Origin: Halomarinibacterium sp041392205
GTDB taxonomy: Bacteria; Bacteroidota; Bacteroidia; Flavobacteriales; Flavobacteriaceae
DNA length: 64,000 nucleotides
NCBI GenBank assembly: GCA_041392205.1
Contig: JAWKMO010000004.1
Coordinates: 62,001 to 126,000 of the forward strand
Direction: 5' to 3'
Part shown: positions 7,888 to 15,264 of the stretch, one piece after another
How the letters are laid out: each line of letters starts with the position of its first letter
Numbering within the stretch: position 1 is the first letter of the stretch
Made by a program: the position numbers and the translations under genes
The notes under the pieces: generated by a model
Seen by the model: only the letters and a program-made list of their open reading frames with translations
Told to the model about the DNA's origin: nothing
Database searches by the model: none

Positions 7888-8383
7888 GAATACACGAATG
7901 TTTTTTTTTCTCTTTAATTCACAAATAAATTATAAAACAATTCTTTGATGGTCTAAAAAATCTTTGTGAAAGTTTGTTAATATTGCCAATTTACATTTTG
8001 AAACTTTAAGATAGTTTATGCACTGAGCTAAGTGCTTGTCATTAAGAACTTCAATAGATTTTACTTCTAAAATAATCTTATCAAACACAACAAAATCTGC
8101 ATAAAATTTGTGTTTTAAAACGATGTCTTTATAATTCACCAAATACTCTTTCTCTCTTTGAAAAGGAATGTTTTTATTTGTAAACTCATATTCTAGAGCA
8201 TCTTTATACACTATTTCCGAAAAACCACTACCTAAGTTATTATAAACTTCAAATAAACAACCAACTATTGCATAACTTTCGTCTTTATAAATCAGGTTTG
8301 TCATGAAAATTAAATGCTATAAAGATTTCTTTAACTTTTTAACAATATTTAGCGACCAAAAATATTAGTGTATTTGTGGCAAA
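7880..8383. mobile_element. Putative 504-bp GxxExxY unit bounded by 20-bp terminal inverted repeats
   Basis: The left end reads TTTGCCACGAATACACGAAT (7880-7899). The right end, reverse-complemented from 8364-8383, reads TTTGCCACAAATACACTAAT: 18 of 20 positions match. The only gene inside is the GxxExxY protein (7930-8304). The left repeat enters the 5' end of cca and the right one lies 4 bp from the sua5 stop. I see no clear target-site duplication. The short hairpin at 14298-14364 uses the same repeat. Mobility is inferred from this architecture, not demonstrated. Confidence 0.55.
7930..8304 (-). CDS. GxxExxY family protein (predicted PD-(D/E)XK nuclease fold)
   Basis: The 124-residue product carries the defining motif G27-F-S-E30-I-V-Y33. 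It is followed by the arrangement expected of a PD-(D/E)XK active site: D70 in FYADFV, E80 and K82 in ILEVKS, then a Q94-Y98 helix (QCINYLK). The family (PF13366) is placed in the PD-(D/E)XK superfamily, but I know of no demonstrated activity. All candidate catalytic residues are intact, so the gene does not look decayed. It sits alone between inverted repeats, separating cca from sua5, which suggests a self-contained insertion. The ATG at 8304 gives the family's usual length of about 125 residues. Confidence 0.9.
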   Translation of the reverse strand: MTNLIYKDESYAIVGCLFEVYNNLGSGFSEIVYKDALEYEFTNKNIPFQREKEYLVNYKDIVLKHKFYADFVVFDKIILEVKSIEVLNDKHLAQCINYLKVSKCKLAILTNFHKDFLDHQRIVL

Positions 8384-8387
8384 CAAA

Positions 8388-8945
8388 TTATCTAATTACC
8401 GTCACCGTACCATCGTTTTTTAACTTAATAATACTAGAGGGCTTAACGGATTTTTTATTTTGATGCAAATTTACAACATAGTCCACGCCACCCAAAATTA
8501 GCGGACTTATTTCTTTAAATTGCAAAGGCGTTTTTTCGCCACTTATATTCGCGGAAGTGGAAACTAAAGGTTTTTTTAGTTTTCGAATAAGTGTGTTACA
8601 AAAATCATCTTTCACCACACGAATAGCGAGCGAGTTATCATCGGCAACCAGATTCTCTGCAACCCGAATGGGATTATCATAAATAATAGTAGTAGGCTTA
8701 ACGGCATATTTTAAAATATCATAGGCCACTTCAGGAATTTCCTCTACATATTGATTGAGCATTTTATAGTCGGACACCAAACAAATCATCGATTTGCTTT
8801 CGGCTCTTTTTTTCAACTTAAAAATGGCATCAATAGCATCAGGATTGGTAGCATCGCAACCAATTCCCCAAACGGTATCGGTAGGATATAAAATAATGCC
8901 CCCCCGTTTTAAAATGGTAAGTGCTTTTTCAATTTCTTCGTTCAT
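8388..8945 (-). CDS. L-threonylcarbamoyladenylate synthase (Sua5/YrdC/YciO family)
   Basis: The enzyme makes threonylcarbamoyl-AMP from threonine, bicarbonate and ATP, the first step of the t6A modification of ANN-decoding tRNAs. The 185-residue protein shows the YrdC-domain pattern: GGIILYPTDTVWGIGCDA (15-32), a KKRAESKSM stretch, the SLAIRV region, and PLVSTSANISGE near residue 133. It lacks the extra C-terminal Sua5 domain, so it is the short form. Its start is 3 bp from the stop of the glycosyltransferase at 8949, so the two are probably co-transcribed. The TIR-bounded unit begins 4 bp beyond its stop. YciO-like paralogues cannot be fully excluded. Confidence 0.88.
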   Translation of the reverse strand: MNEEIEKALTILKRGGIILYPTDTVWGIGCDATNPDAIDAIFKLKKRAESKSMICLVSDYKMLNQYVEEIPEVAYDILKYAVKPTTIIYDNPIRVAENLVADDNSLAIRVVKDDFCNTLIRKLKKPLVSTSANISGEKTPLQFKEISPLILGGVDYVVNLHQNKKSVKPSSIIKLKNDGTVTVIR

Positions 8946-8948
8946 TTT

Positions 8949-9887
8949 TTAAGGAATTGGTTCTATTTTTTGTTGATGTTTTAAAGACTTACTAAGTGGA
9001 GCTTGTAAAAGTAATATATAAAATAAGGTTCTATATTTTGGCTTAAAAATGCAGCTAAAAAAATATTTAATTTGGAGAAAAGTCAATAAAATATAAAAAG
9101 GAATTATTCCATCATGTTTTCTCACAACATAAAGCAAAGAAATTTTAAGCTCAATTTTATATTTTATCGATTTTGGGGTACTTGCCCCGTGATAATGTAT
9201 AAAAATCCCATCGGGGACTAAATACGCTTCTTTATTGTTTTTTAATAATCTTTTACAAATATCTGTTTCTTCATGAAATAAAAAAATATTGGTATCAAAT
9301 CCCCCTACATCATTAAAATCGCTGGTTCTAAAAAACATAAAACTACCTGCAACATATTGTCCTTTTTGGGGAGAATTATATAATTTTTTCCGTTTCGGAT
9401 ATTTTGAAGGATTTATTTTTTCAAGAAATTTTCTTCCAAGGATTTCTCTGGATGCAGAAGCAAAATGATCAATAGTGGGCTTTATTTTTGTTTTGCCTTC
9501 CGAAAAAGCTAGTGGACCACATACGCCTACATTAGGGTGAGCATCCATGAAGGATTTTAAATAAAAAAGACAATCATTTTCTAGAATGCTGTCATTATTA
9601 ATAAAAGCAAGATAGTTTCCTGTAGCATGTTGTACTCCAAGCATATTGCCCCCACCAAATCCTGTATTAATAGTACTTCTAACTAATTTTATTGGAGGGT
9701 TTTGGATGGCAGTATCTACATATTCTTTAAGTTTAAAATAACTAGTTTTTTTAGATGCGTTGTCAACAACAATATATTGGCAATTAAGTTTTTTTGAAGT
9801 ATGTTCAAAAAGAGATTGCAAACAATTAATTGTATAGTCTTCTGAATTGTAATTAATTAAAATAACCGAAATATCAATCATAGACAT
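8949..9887 (-). CDS. Glycosyltransferase family 2 (rhamnosyltransferase-like)
   Basis: A 312-residue GT-A enzyme probably acting on a lipid-linked glycan at the cytoplasmic membrane. Visible motifs are VILINYNSED (8-17), VDNAS (41-45), NTGFGGGNMLG (74-84) and the metal-binding NNDS (97-100); FHEETDICKRLL follows about 110 residues later. This pattern is typical of WbbL/RfbF-like rhamnosyltransferases. A hydrophobic stretch near residues 265-285 may anchor it to the membrane. Sugar donor and acceptor cannot be read from sequence. It is the first gene of the glycan cluster and looks more AT-rich than its neighbours. Confidence 0.85.
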   Translation of the reverse strand: MSMIDISVILINYNSEDYTINCLQSLFEHTSKKLNCQYIVVDNASKKTSYFKLKEYVDTAIQNPPIKLVRSTINTGFGGGNMLGVQHATGNYLAFINNDSILENDCLFYLKSFMDAHPNVGVCGPLAFSEGKTKIKPTIDHFASASREILGRKFLEKINPSKYPKRKKLYNSPQKGQYVAGSFMFFRTSDFNDVGGFDTNIFLFHEETDICKRLLKNNKEAYLVPDGIFIHYHGASTPKSIKYKIELKISLLYVVRKHDGIIPFYILLTFLQIKYFFSCIFKPKYRTLFYILLLQAPLSKSLKHQQKIEPIP

Positions 9888-9988
9888 CTATTAAATATTG
9901 ATTGTTCATGTTTCAAAGGGTATCTCACTTAACTTTTTTTTATTAGCAAGATATCTATTTTAATGGGATTTGTAAAATAATTGAATAC

Positions 9989-10019
9989 TTGAAAAGAACT
10001 TTTATAAAGGTTATATTTG
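9989..10019 (+). promoter_or_regulatory. Putative promoter for the glycosyltransferase at 10038
   Basis: TTG at 9989-9991, 20 bp spacing, then TATATTTG at 10012-10019 (exact TAnnTTTG), 18 nt before ATG 10038. This fits the Bacteroidota promoter pattern. It also argues against the in-frame TTG at 10017, which overlaps the -7 box. Confidence 0.6.
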
Positions 10020-10037
10020 AAACTATTTTATTGGAAA

Positions 10038-10823
10038 ATGAAAACTACATTATTGGTTTCAACATACAATTGGCCCGAAGCACTCGAACTTGTTTTTAAA
10101 AGTGTAGAAAACCAATCCCTAAAACCTGATGAGTTTCTAATTGCAGATGATGGTTCGAAGCCGGAAACTAAGAAATTAATAGACACCTATATTCAAAAAA
10201 CCACAATTCCTGTTGTTCATATTTGGCACGAAGACCTTGGGTTTCGTCGCTCCTCCATTTTAAATAAAGCCATAGCAAAAGCCACAGGAGATTATATCAT
10301 ACAAACCGATGGTGATTGTATTTTGCACAAAGACTTTATGAAAGATCATAAAAATAATGCTGAAGAAAATTGTTATCTGTTTGGAAGCAGGGTTAGTATT
10401 TTAGAACCATTTTTAGAGGAGCTTTTCAGAAGAAAAAAGATTTGGTTTCATTTTTTTTCTAAAGGCATAAAAAAGCGAGGACGCACGTTAAGAATTCCTT
10501 TTTTAGCAAAGAGGAATACCCCCAAAAGTGAACTTTCACACAAGCTTAGGGGATGTAATCTTTCGTTTTGGAAAAAAGATTTTATCGCAGTAAATGGATA
10601 CAATGAAGCGATGACGGGTTGGGGAAGAGAAGATTCTGAATTGATGGTAAGAATGCTAAATAATGGTATTAAAGGGAAACGGTTAAAATTTGGTGGAATT
10701 GTCTATCATATTTGGCATAAAACAGCCTCAAAACACAACTTTAATAAAAATGATCAAATTCAAAAAGAAGCGATGGAAAAGAAACTAAAGTGGTGTGAAG
10801 ATGGAATCAACAAATACCTTTAG
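10038..10823 (+). CDS. Glycosyltransferase family 2 with C-terminal galactosyltransferase-like region
   Basis: From ATG 10038 the product is 261 residues. It starts as GT2 enzymes do (TTLLVSTYNWPEAL), followed by ADDGS (36-40), the metal-binding DGDC (91-94) and a C-terminal GWGREDSELM segment typical of the Glyco_transf_7C/chondroitin-synthase-like group. The product at 14375 shares the same architecture and several near-identical stretches (ADDGS, IWHED, DGDC), so the two are paralogues. Its stop codon (10821-10823) overlaps the stop of the convergent gene at 10820-10822. The donor sugar is unknown. Confidence 0.85.
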   Translation: MKTTLLVSTYNWPEALELVFKSVENQSLKPDEFLIADDGSKPETKKLIDTYIQKTTIPVVHIWHEDLGFRRSSILNKAIAKATGDYIIQTDGDCILHKDFMKDHKNNAEENCYLFGSRVSILEPFLEELFRRKKIWFHFFSKGIKKRGRTLRIPFLAKRNTPKSELSHKLRGCNLSFWKKDFIAVNGYNEAMTGWGREDSELMVRMLNNGIKGKRLKFGGIVYHIWHKTASKHNFNKNDQIQKEAMEKKLKWCEDGINKYL

Positions 10824-11947
10824 TTATTTTCCAGATAATCATTAATGGCTTTTGCAGCTCTTTGAGAGGCTGTGGTTCCTTTTTCTTGGTAAAAATTTTC
10901 TGATGTTATTTTTTCTTGAATGGGTTTGTATTTTTCAAAACTGAGAAAAGCATTTTGTAAAGCATTCTCCAATTCATGTACCTCTTCTATCACTTCCCCT
11001 AATTTCCAAAACCTGTAATTTGAATTATTTTTAAAGGCTACTTTCTGGGTATTAATAAATATACAGGGTCTTGGTTTTAAAACAAATTCGTACACTTGAC
11101 TAGATACTTCCCCTAAAAAAATGGAAGCCCTATTTAAATAGGTCATTTCTACACTTTCTTCGCTTCCTAAATCTATATATATATGAGCTGATTCAAAGTA
11201 CTTTTTAGGAATTTGACCTGGATCTTCGCCACCCTTATCTTTAAATAAATTGATATGGGGTGCAAAAATGAGATTGTATTCTTTTTGGTGATAGAAATAC
11301 TCTAAAATATCCAACCCCATTTTGTGCCATGAGGAATGTGGTGGAGAAAAATGGGGGTTGTACAATACTACTGGTTTATCATTGTTAAAATAATTTTTTC
11401 TTTCAGCAAGATTGACAGCGTCTATTTTTGGGTAACCAATAATAACCGGGTGTGGACCTAACAATTGTTTTTCTTTAAATTGCTGATAGTGAAAAGGGCC
11501 AAAAAGTAACTGAAAGTCAAAATCCAATTGGTCTTTATTGTAACTATAATCTCTGCCTGGCGCCCCATGAGGAAACTTTAAAAACTTGGGTGTTTTTTTT
11601 GTTCCTCTTGCATTTAAAAGCTTATGATGAAAATAATCTGTAAACACAACAGCATCGAAATTTTGGAGAAGAAATTTTTTATTTTTTTTCATCCAGAAGC
11701 CTTTTCTCGGCAGATCACGGTTTTTCAGCTTGTCTGTTACAGCTCGAAACCAATGAGTTTTTAGTTGTATCACTTTAATTTTATGATCTTTAAACTTTGA
11801 CAGACAATTATATAAATAAGTGTGTTTACCGGGATAAGTAAGAATGGCAACTTCATTGGTTTTTGACAATTCTACAGCAACACTTATAAAGTGATTGATA
11901 TGATGAATTTCATCCACATGAAAAAAACCAATTCTTTTTGAAGTCAT
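10820..11947 (-). CDS. CDP-glycerol glycerophosphotransferase-like GT-B protein
   Basis: A 375-residue protein without an obvious membrane segment. Its N-terminal half (RIGFFHVDEIHHINHF, then VVFTDYFHHKLL and KFPHGAPGRDY) and C-terminal half (VVLYNPHFSPPHSSWH, FAPHINLF, and a VEMTYLNRASIFLGEVSSQVYE-type region) look like the two Rossmann domains of the CDP-glycerol/TagF-like glycerophosphotransferase family. Conserved histidines (PHGAPGR, NPHFSP) sit where that family has its active site. Polymer transferred and acceptor are unknown. It lies 1 bp downstream of the WaaE-like gene at 11949 and should be co-transcribed with it. The family call is from fold resemblance and is moderate. Confidence 0.6.
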   Translation of the reverse strand: MTSKRIGFFHVDEIHHINHFISVAVELSKTNEVAILTYPGKHTYLYNCLSKFKDHKIKVIQLKTHWFRAVTDKLKNRDLPRKGFWMKKNKKFLLQNFDAVVFTDYFHHKLLNARGTKKTPKFLKFPHGAPGRDYSYNKDQLDFDFQLLFGPFHYQQFKEKQLLGPHPVIIGYPKIDAVNLAERKNYFNNDKPVVLYNPHFSPPHSSWHKMGLDILEYFYHQKEYNLIFAPHINLFKDKGGEDPGQIPKKYFESAHIYIDLGSEESVEMTYLNRASIFLGEVSSQVYEFVLKPRPCIFINTQKVAFKNNSNYRFWKLGEVIEEVHELENALQNAFLSFEKYKPIQEKITSENFYQEKGTTASQRAAKAINDYLENN

Positions 11948-11948
11948 T

Positions 11949-12710
11949 TCAATTAATTTTTCGATACAATAACCACAAATTTACATAGCGTTTAAATACT
12001 GAAAATGCATTGATATACGCCAGAATAAAGCCTTCTTTTCCATCCAAAATTCCTAGCCGCAGAAGATACTGATGCCAAAACCGGTAAAAAGGGCGAAAGA
12101 AAAAATGGGTTAGGTTGGGTCTAATTCCTTTATCATACAACATCTGTGCTTGTAATCGGCTATAACGGTGTAATTTTCCGGTATAATCATCAAAGCTTTT
12201 ATAGGTGTGGTGTGGTACACGGGTTTTTAATTTTCCAGTAGTCTCTGTTACTTCCAAAGTTTCGTGTACCAAGTTTCCATTGTAGGTTCCACAGCCTTTT
12301 TTGAATAATCGAATCACCCAATCGGTTTGAAATCCGCTGTATTTTATCTTTTTACCCATAAAATACAATTGCCTTCGTATATAATAGGCATCTGCTACAG
12401 GGTTTTGAAGGGTTTGTAGTATTTCGGTTTTTACTTCGGGGGTAATTTCTTCATCGGGGTCAAAAAACAAAATCCATTCGTTGCTGGCTTTGGAAATGGC
12501 AAAGTTTTTCTGTGCCGAAAAGTTATCAAAAGCCCTTTCATAAATGGTGACCTTTTCAAATTGTTTGGCAATTATTACCGTATCGTCACTGCTAAAGGAA
12601 TCCACTAAAATAATTTCATCCACAAAATCTAAGCTTTTTAGAAAAGCATGCAGGACCTCTGCTTCATTTAATGTAATGGCAAGTGCTGTGATTTTGGGTT
12701 GTTGTTCCAA
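11949..12710 (-). CDS. WaaE/KdtX-like family 2 glycosyltransferase
   Basis: The 253-residue protein has the layout of LPS-core beta-1,4-glucosyltransferases: ITALAITLNEAE (7-18), ILVDSFSSDDT (34-44), FSAQKNFAI (64-72) and the metal-binding FDPDEE (83-88), then a tail rich in Arg/Phe/Trp (FFRPFYRFWHQYL). Transfer of a hexose to the LPS core is inferred from family. The only available start is TTG at 12708-12710, since a stop lies three codons upstream and the conserved fold begins by residue 7. It is paralogous to the gene at 13515. Confidence 0.87.
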   Translation of the reverse strand: MEQQPKITALAITLNEAEVLHAFLKSLDFVDEIILVDSFSSDDTVIIAKQFEKVTIYERAFDNFSAQKNFAISKASNEWILFFDPDEEITPEVKTEILQTLQNPVADAYYIRRQLYFMGKKIKYSGFQTDWVIRLFKKGCGTYNGNLVHETLEVTETTGKLKTRVPHHTYKSFDDYTGKLHRYSRLQAQMLYDKGIRPNLTHFFFRPFYRFWHQYLLRLGILDGKEGFILAYINAFSVFKRYVNLWLLYRKIN

Positions 12711-12770
12711 GAATGTTTAATTGTTTGTGTAAAAATACTAATTTCGTGATGATTTATTACCTAAACCAAA

Positions 12771-13475
12771 GTGTCAAAGCTTCCTATTTTAATGTACCAT
12801 AAAGTAAATGCTTCCCAAAGTGAAGGATTGACCATTTCTGTAGCAAAGTTGGAAGTACAATTTCAATGGCTTGCAGAAAATGGATACCGAAGTTACCACC
12901 TTTCCGAATTAATGAATTTGGTGAAACTCCCATCAAAAAAAACAGTGGTGATTACCTTTGATGATGGGTATGTAAGTCAGTTGGAACATGCCATTCCTTT
13001 ATTGGAAAAATATAATTTGAAAGCTACTTTTTTTATACCGTTGAAGTATTTAGGAACTACCGATGCTTGGAACGAGACGTCATTTCCATTAATGAATGCT
13101 ACTCACTTGAAATCGTTAAACCCGAATGTGGTTGAACTAGGTTTTCATTCTTTTGCGCATCAAAAATATAACGAATTATCGCTTTCAGAAATAGCAGAAG
13201 ATACGCAGCTAGCATTTGAAACGGCTTCAAAAAATGAATTGCCCCTAACAGCAACTTTAGCTTATCCTTATGGAAAATTCCCTCGTAAAAACCCCGAAAA
13301 AGAAGCGTTTTTCAATCATTTGCAAGCAACACAGTTTGTATATGGATTACGAATTGGAAACAGGGTAAACCGTTTTCCTTTTAAAAATCCGTATGAGATT
13401 AACCGAATTGATGTAAAAGGAGAATTTTCTTTGCGAAAATTTAAGCGAAAGTTGAAGTTTGGGAAGTTGTTTTAA
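12771..13475 (+). CDS. Polysaccharide deacetylase family protein
   Basis: A 234-residue NodB-type deacetylase. The metal and catalytic motifs are present: TFDDGY at 62-67 (catalytic base and metal Asp), HSFAH at 126-130 (the two metal histidines) and AYPYGK further on. Such enzymes remove acetyl groups from amino sugars in surface polysaccharides or lipid-linked intermediates. No signal peptide or transmembrane segment is visible, so it may act in the cytoplasm on a precursor. The start is GTG at 12771; the next ATG would cut into the conserved MYHKV motif. It is divergent from the WaaE-like gene. Confidence 0.88.
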   Translation: MSKLPILMYHKVNASQSEGLTISVAKLEVQFQWLAENGYRSYHLSELMNLVKLPSKKTVVITFDDGYVSQLEHAIPLLEKYNLKATFFIPLKYLGTTDAWNETSFPLMNATHLKSLNPNVVELGFHSFAHQKYNELSLSEIAEDTQLAFETASKNELPLTATLAYPYGKFPRKNPEKEAFFNHLQATQFVYGLRIGNRVNRFPFKNPYEINRIDVKGEFSLRKFKRKLKFGKLF

Positions 13476-13486
13476 AATTGTTACTT

Positions 13487-13503
13487 AAGCGCAGTCGAAA
13501 GGT
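13487..13503. repeat. Solo copy of the GACTGCGCT repeat
   Basis: AAGCGCAGTCGAAAGG matches one arm of the REPIN-like pair at 6396-6453 (shared core GCGCAGTCGA). It lies in the 39-bp gap between two convergent genes. Confidence 0.6.
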
Positions 13504-13514
13504 CTTCAACAAAA

Positions 13515-14252
13515 TCAACGCATCCCTCTTTGTAACAGCAATAACTTTGCATACCTGGAAAAAACGCCATAAGCGTTGATGGCTGAAATTGCCAATCCCG
13601 GGATTCCGTCTTTACATCCGCCTTTTAAAAAGTAACTATTAAAAAACCGAAAGGTTGGTTTAGTAAACAATAAAAATAAGGAGGCTTTTTTTTCTTTTTT
13701 CTGAAGTTGCGCTGCCTGAAACCACGCATAACTTTCCCTTTTTTGAATGTAATGTTCCAAGCCTTTATAGGTAAAGTGAAGCACCGGATTTTTTAATTTC
13801 CCTAGGGAGCCGTTTACTTGTAATTTTTCGTGGACCAATCCGGTGTATTGGGTGCCTTCCCGTTTTACCAAGCGCAGGACATTACTACTATGGTGATACA
13901 AAAATCGATTCATGAAAAAATGAGGGAAATTGAGTTTGTAACCAGCATGTTTTCCATTTTTGATAGCTTGTAAAATTTCCACTTGAAGTGGATAGGTTAT
14001 TCGCTCATCGGCATCGAGAAATAACACCCAATCGCTCGTAGCGTGTTCTAAGGCAAAATTCTTTTGATGGCTAAAATTATCAAACTTTCGTTGAAGGATT
14101 TTGCTCGTAAATTTTTGAGCTATTTCCAAGGTTTTATCGGTGCTGAAAGAATCTACCACAATGATTTCATCGGCAAATTGCACCGACCGAAGCGCCGCCG
14201 CTACATAAGCTTCTTCGTTATAGGTAGGCATGATTACCGAGAGTGTTTGCAT
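13515..14252 (-). CDS. WaaE/KdtX-like family 2 glycosyltransferase
   Basis: A 245-residue paralogue of the product at 11949: SVIMPTYNEE (5-14), IVVDSFSTDKT (31-41), FSHQKNFAL (60-68) and FLDADERI (78-85). The FLDADER form is the classic WaaE metal site. The tail again contains a basic/aromatic FTKPTFRFFNSY region expected to sit on the membrane surface. It probably adds a sugar to the LPS core or a similar lipid-linked glycan. A putative promoter (TACTTTTG) ends 4 nt before its ATG, implying a very short 5' leader. No partner gene follows on the same strand, since the next gene is convergent. Confidence 0.87.
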   Translation of the reverse strand: MQTLSVIMPTYNEEAYVAAALRSVQFADEIIVVDSFSTDKTLEIAQKFTSKILQRKFDNFSHQKNFALEHATSDWVLFLDADERITYPLQVEILQAIKNGKHAGYKLNFPHFFMNRFLYHHSSNVLRLVKREGTQYTGLVHEKLQVNGSLGKLKNPVLHFTYKGLEHYIQKRESYAWFQAAQLQKKEKKASLFLLFTKPTFRFFNSYFLKGGCKDGIPGLAISAINAYGVFSRYAKLLLLQRGMR

Positions 14253-14256
14253 ATCG

Positions 14257-14284
14257 CAAAAGTAGGGTGTTTTTTAATACCAAA
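14257..14284 (-). promoter_or_regulatory. Putative promoter of the gene at 13515-14252
   Basis: On the minus strand TTTG (14281-14284), 16 bp spacing, then TACTTTTG (14257-14264), an exact TAnnTTTG. The box ends only 4 nt before the ATG at 14252, so the transcript would be nearly leaderless. Confidence 0.45.
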
Positions 14285-14297
14285 AAAGAGCCGTAAA

Positions 14298-14364
14298 TTT
14301 GGCCACTAATAACACTAATTTTCACAAATACTTTTATCATAAAATATTCGTGAATTCGTGGTTT
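14298..14364. repeat. Short gene-less hairpin related to the GxxExxY unit ends
   Basis: The left arm contains GGCCACTAATAACACTAAT then TTCACAAATA. The right arm, reverse-complemented, contains ACCACGAATTCACGAATA. Both match the GCCACGAATACACGAAT ends of the unit at 7880-8383, and TTCACAAATA also follows the left end of that unit. This looks like a non-autonomous (MITE-like) copy in the divergent gap between two glycosyltransferase genes. Confidence 0.55.
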
Positions 14365-14374
14365 ATTTAAAATT

Positions 14375-15217
14375 ATGTTGCACAGTCTAGGCATTACAGT
14401 CATCGTTAGTACTTACAACAGCGAAGCTTGGCTTCAAAAGGTGTTAGAGGGGTACCAATACCAAACCTACAACCATTTTGAAGTGCTAGTAGCCGATGAC
14501 GGTTCGCGTCCTGCTACTAAGGAATTGATTGATTCTTTCAGAAAAGACTATCCTGTACCGTTGCGACATATTTGGCATGAAGACGAAGGCTATCGCAGGC
14601 AGCGTATTTTGAACATCGCCATTACCGAAGCGGCTATGCCCTATATTTTGTTTACAGATGGCGATTGCATTCCGCGGAAAGATTTTGTGGAAACCCACGC
14701 AAAATATGCTGAGGAAGGTTATTTCTTATCGGGTGGATATTGCAAACTTCCCATGAAAACTAGTGAGGCAATTGATACTGAAGCAATAAAAACCGAACGT
14801 TGTTTTGATGTTTCTTGGTTAAAAAAGCAGGATACTTTAAAAGGTACTCAGGCTTTAAAGCTGAAAAGCGGCCCGGTGCTGGCGTCTATCTTAGACTTAG
14901 TGACTCCTACCAACGCCAGCTTTAATAACTGTAATTCTTCGGCATGGAAGGAGGATTTAATAGCTATCAATGGCTATGACGAGCGCATGCAGTATGGCGG
15001 ACCCGATCGTGAATTGGGGGAGCGGTTAGAGAATTTTGGAATAAAATCCAAGCAAATTAGGCATAAAGCGATCGTGCTTCATTTGGATCATGCCAGAGGC
15101 TACAAAACTAAAGAATCACTGGACCGAAATTTAGCCATTCGGAAAAAAGTGAAAGACGAAAAGCTACAATGGACCGAATATGGGATTCTAAAGGGAGAAA
15201 AGAAAAAAGAGAATTAA
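14375..15217 (+). CDS. Glycosyltransferase family 2 with C-terminal galactosyltransferase-like region
   Basis: The 280-residue protein parallels the one at 10038: TVIVSTYNSEAW at the N-terminus, VADDGSRPATKEL, IWHEDEGYRRQRIL, the metal-binding DGDCIP, and a C-terminal NGYDERMQYGGPDRELGERL segment equivalent to Glyco_transf_7C. A roughly 40-residue stretch in the middle differs most, suggesting a different acceptor. ATG 14375 follows directly on the hairpin repeat at 14298-14364, which probably supplies the DNA just upstream of the gene. Donor and acceptor are unknown. Confidence 0.85.
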   Translation: MLHSLGITVIVSTYNSEAWLQKVLEGYQYQTYNHFEVLVADDGSRPATKELIDSFRKDYPVPLRHIWHEDEGYRRQRILNIAITEAAMPYILFTDGDCIPRKDFVETHAKYAEEGYFLSGGYCKLPMKTSEAIDTEAIKTERCFDVSWLKKQDTLKGTQALKLKSGPVLASILDLVTPTNASFNNCNSSAWKEDLIAINGYDERMQYGGPDRELGERLENFGIKSKQIRHKAIVLHLDHARGYKTKESLDRNLAIRKKVKDEKLQWTEYGILKGEKKKEN

Positions 15218-15264
15218 GAGTAGCAAAAAAGTTTCGAGTTTTCACCTCATACTTACGTTTTCCC

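Noticed and set aside
10017..10037. TTG start for the glycosyltransferase seven codons earlier
   Set aside because: It overlaps the TATATTTG promoter box; ATG 10038 gives the normal GT2 N-terminus.
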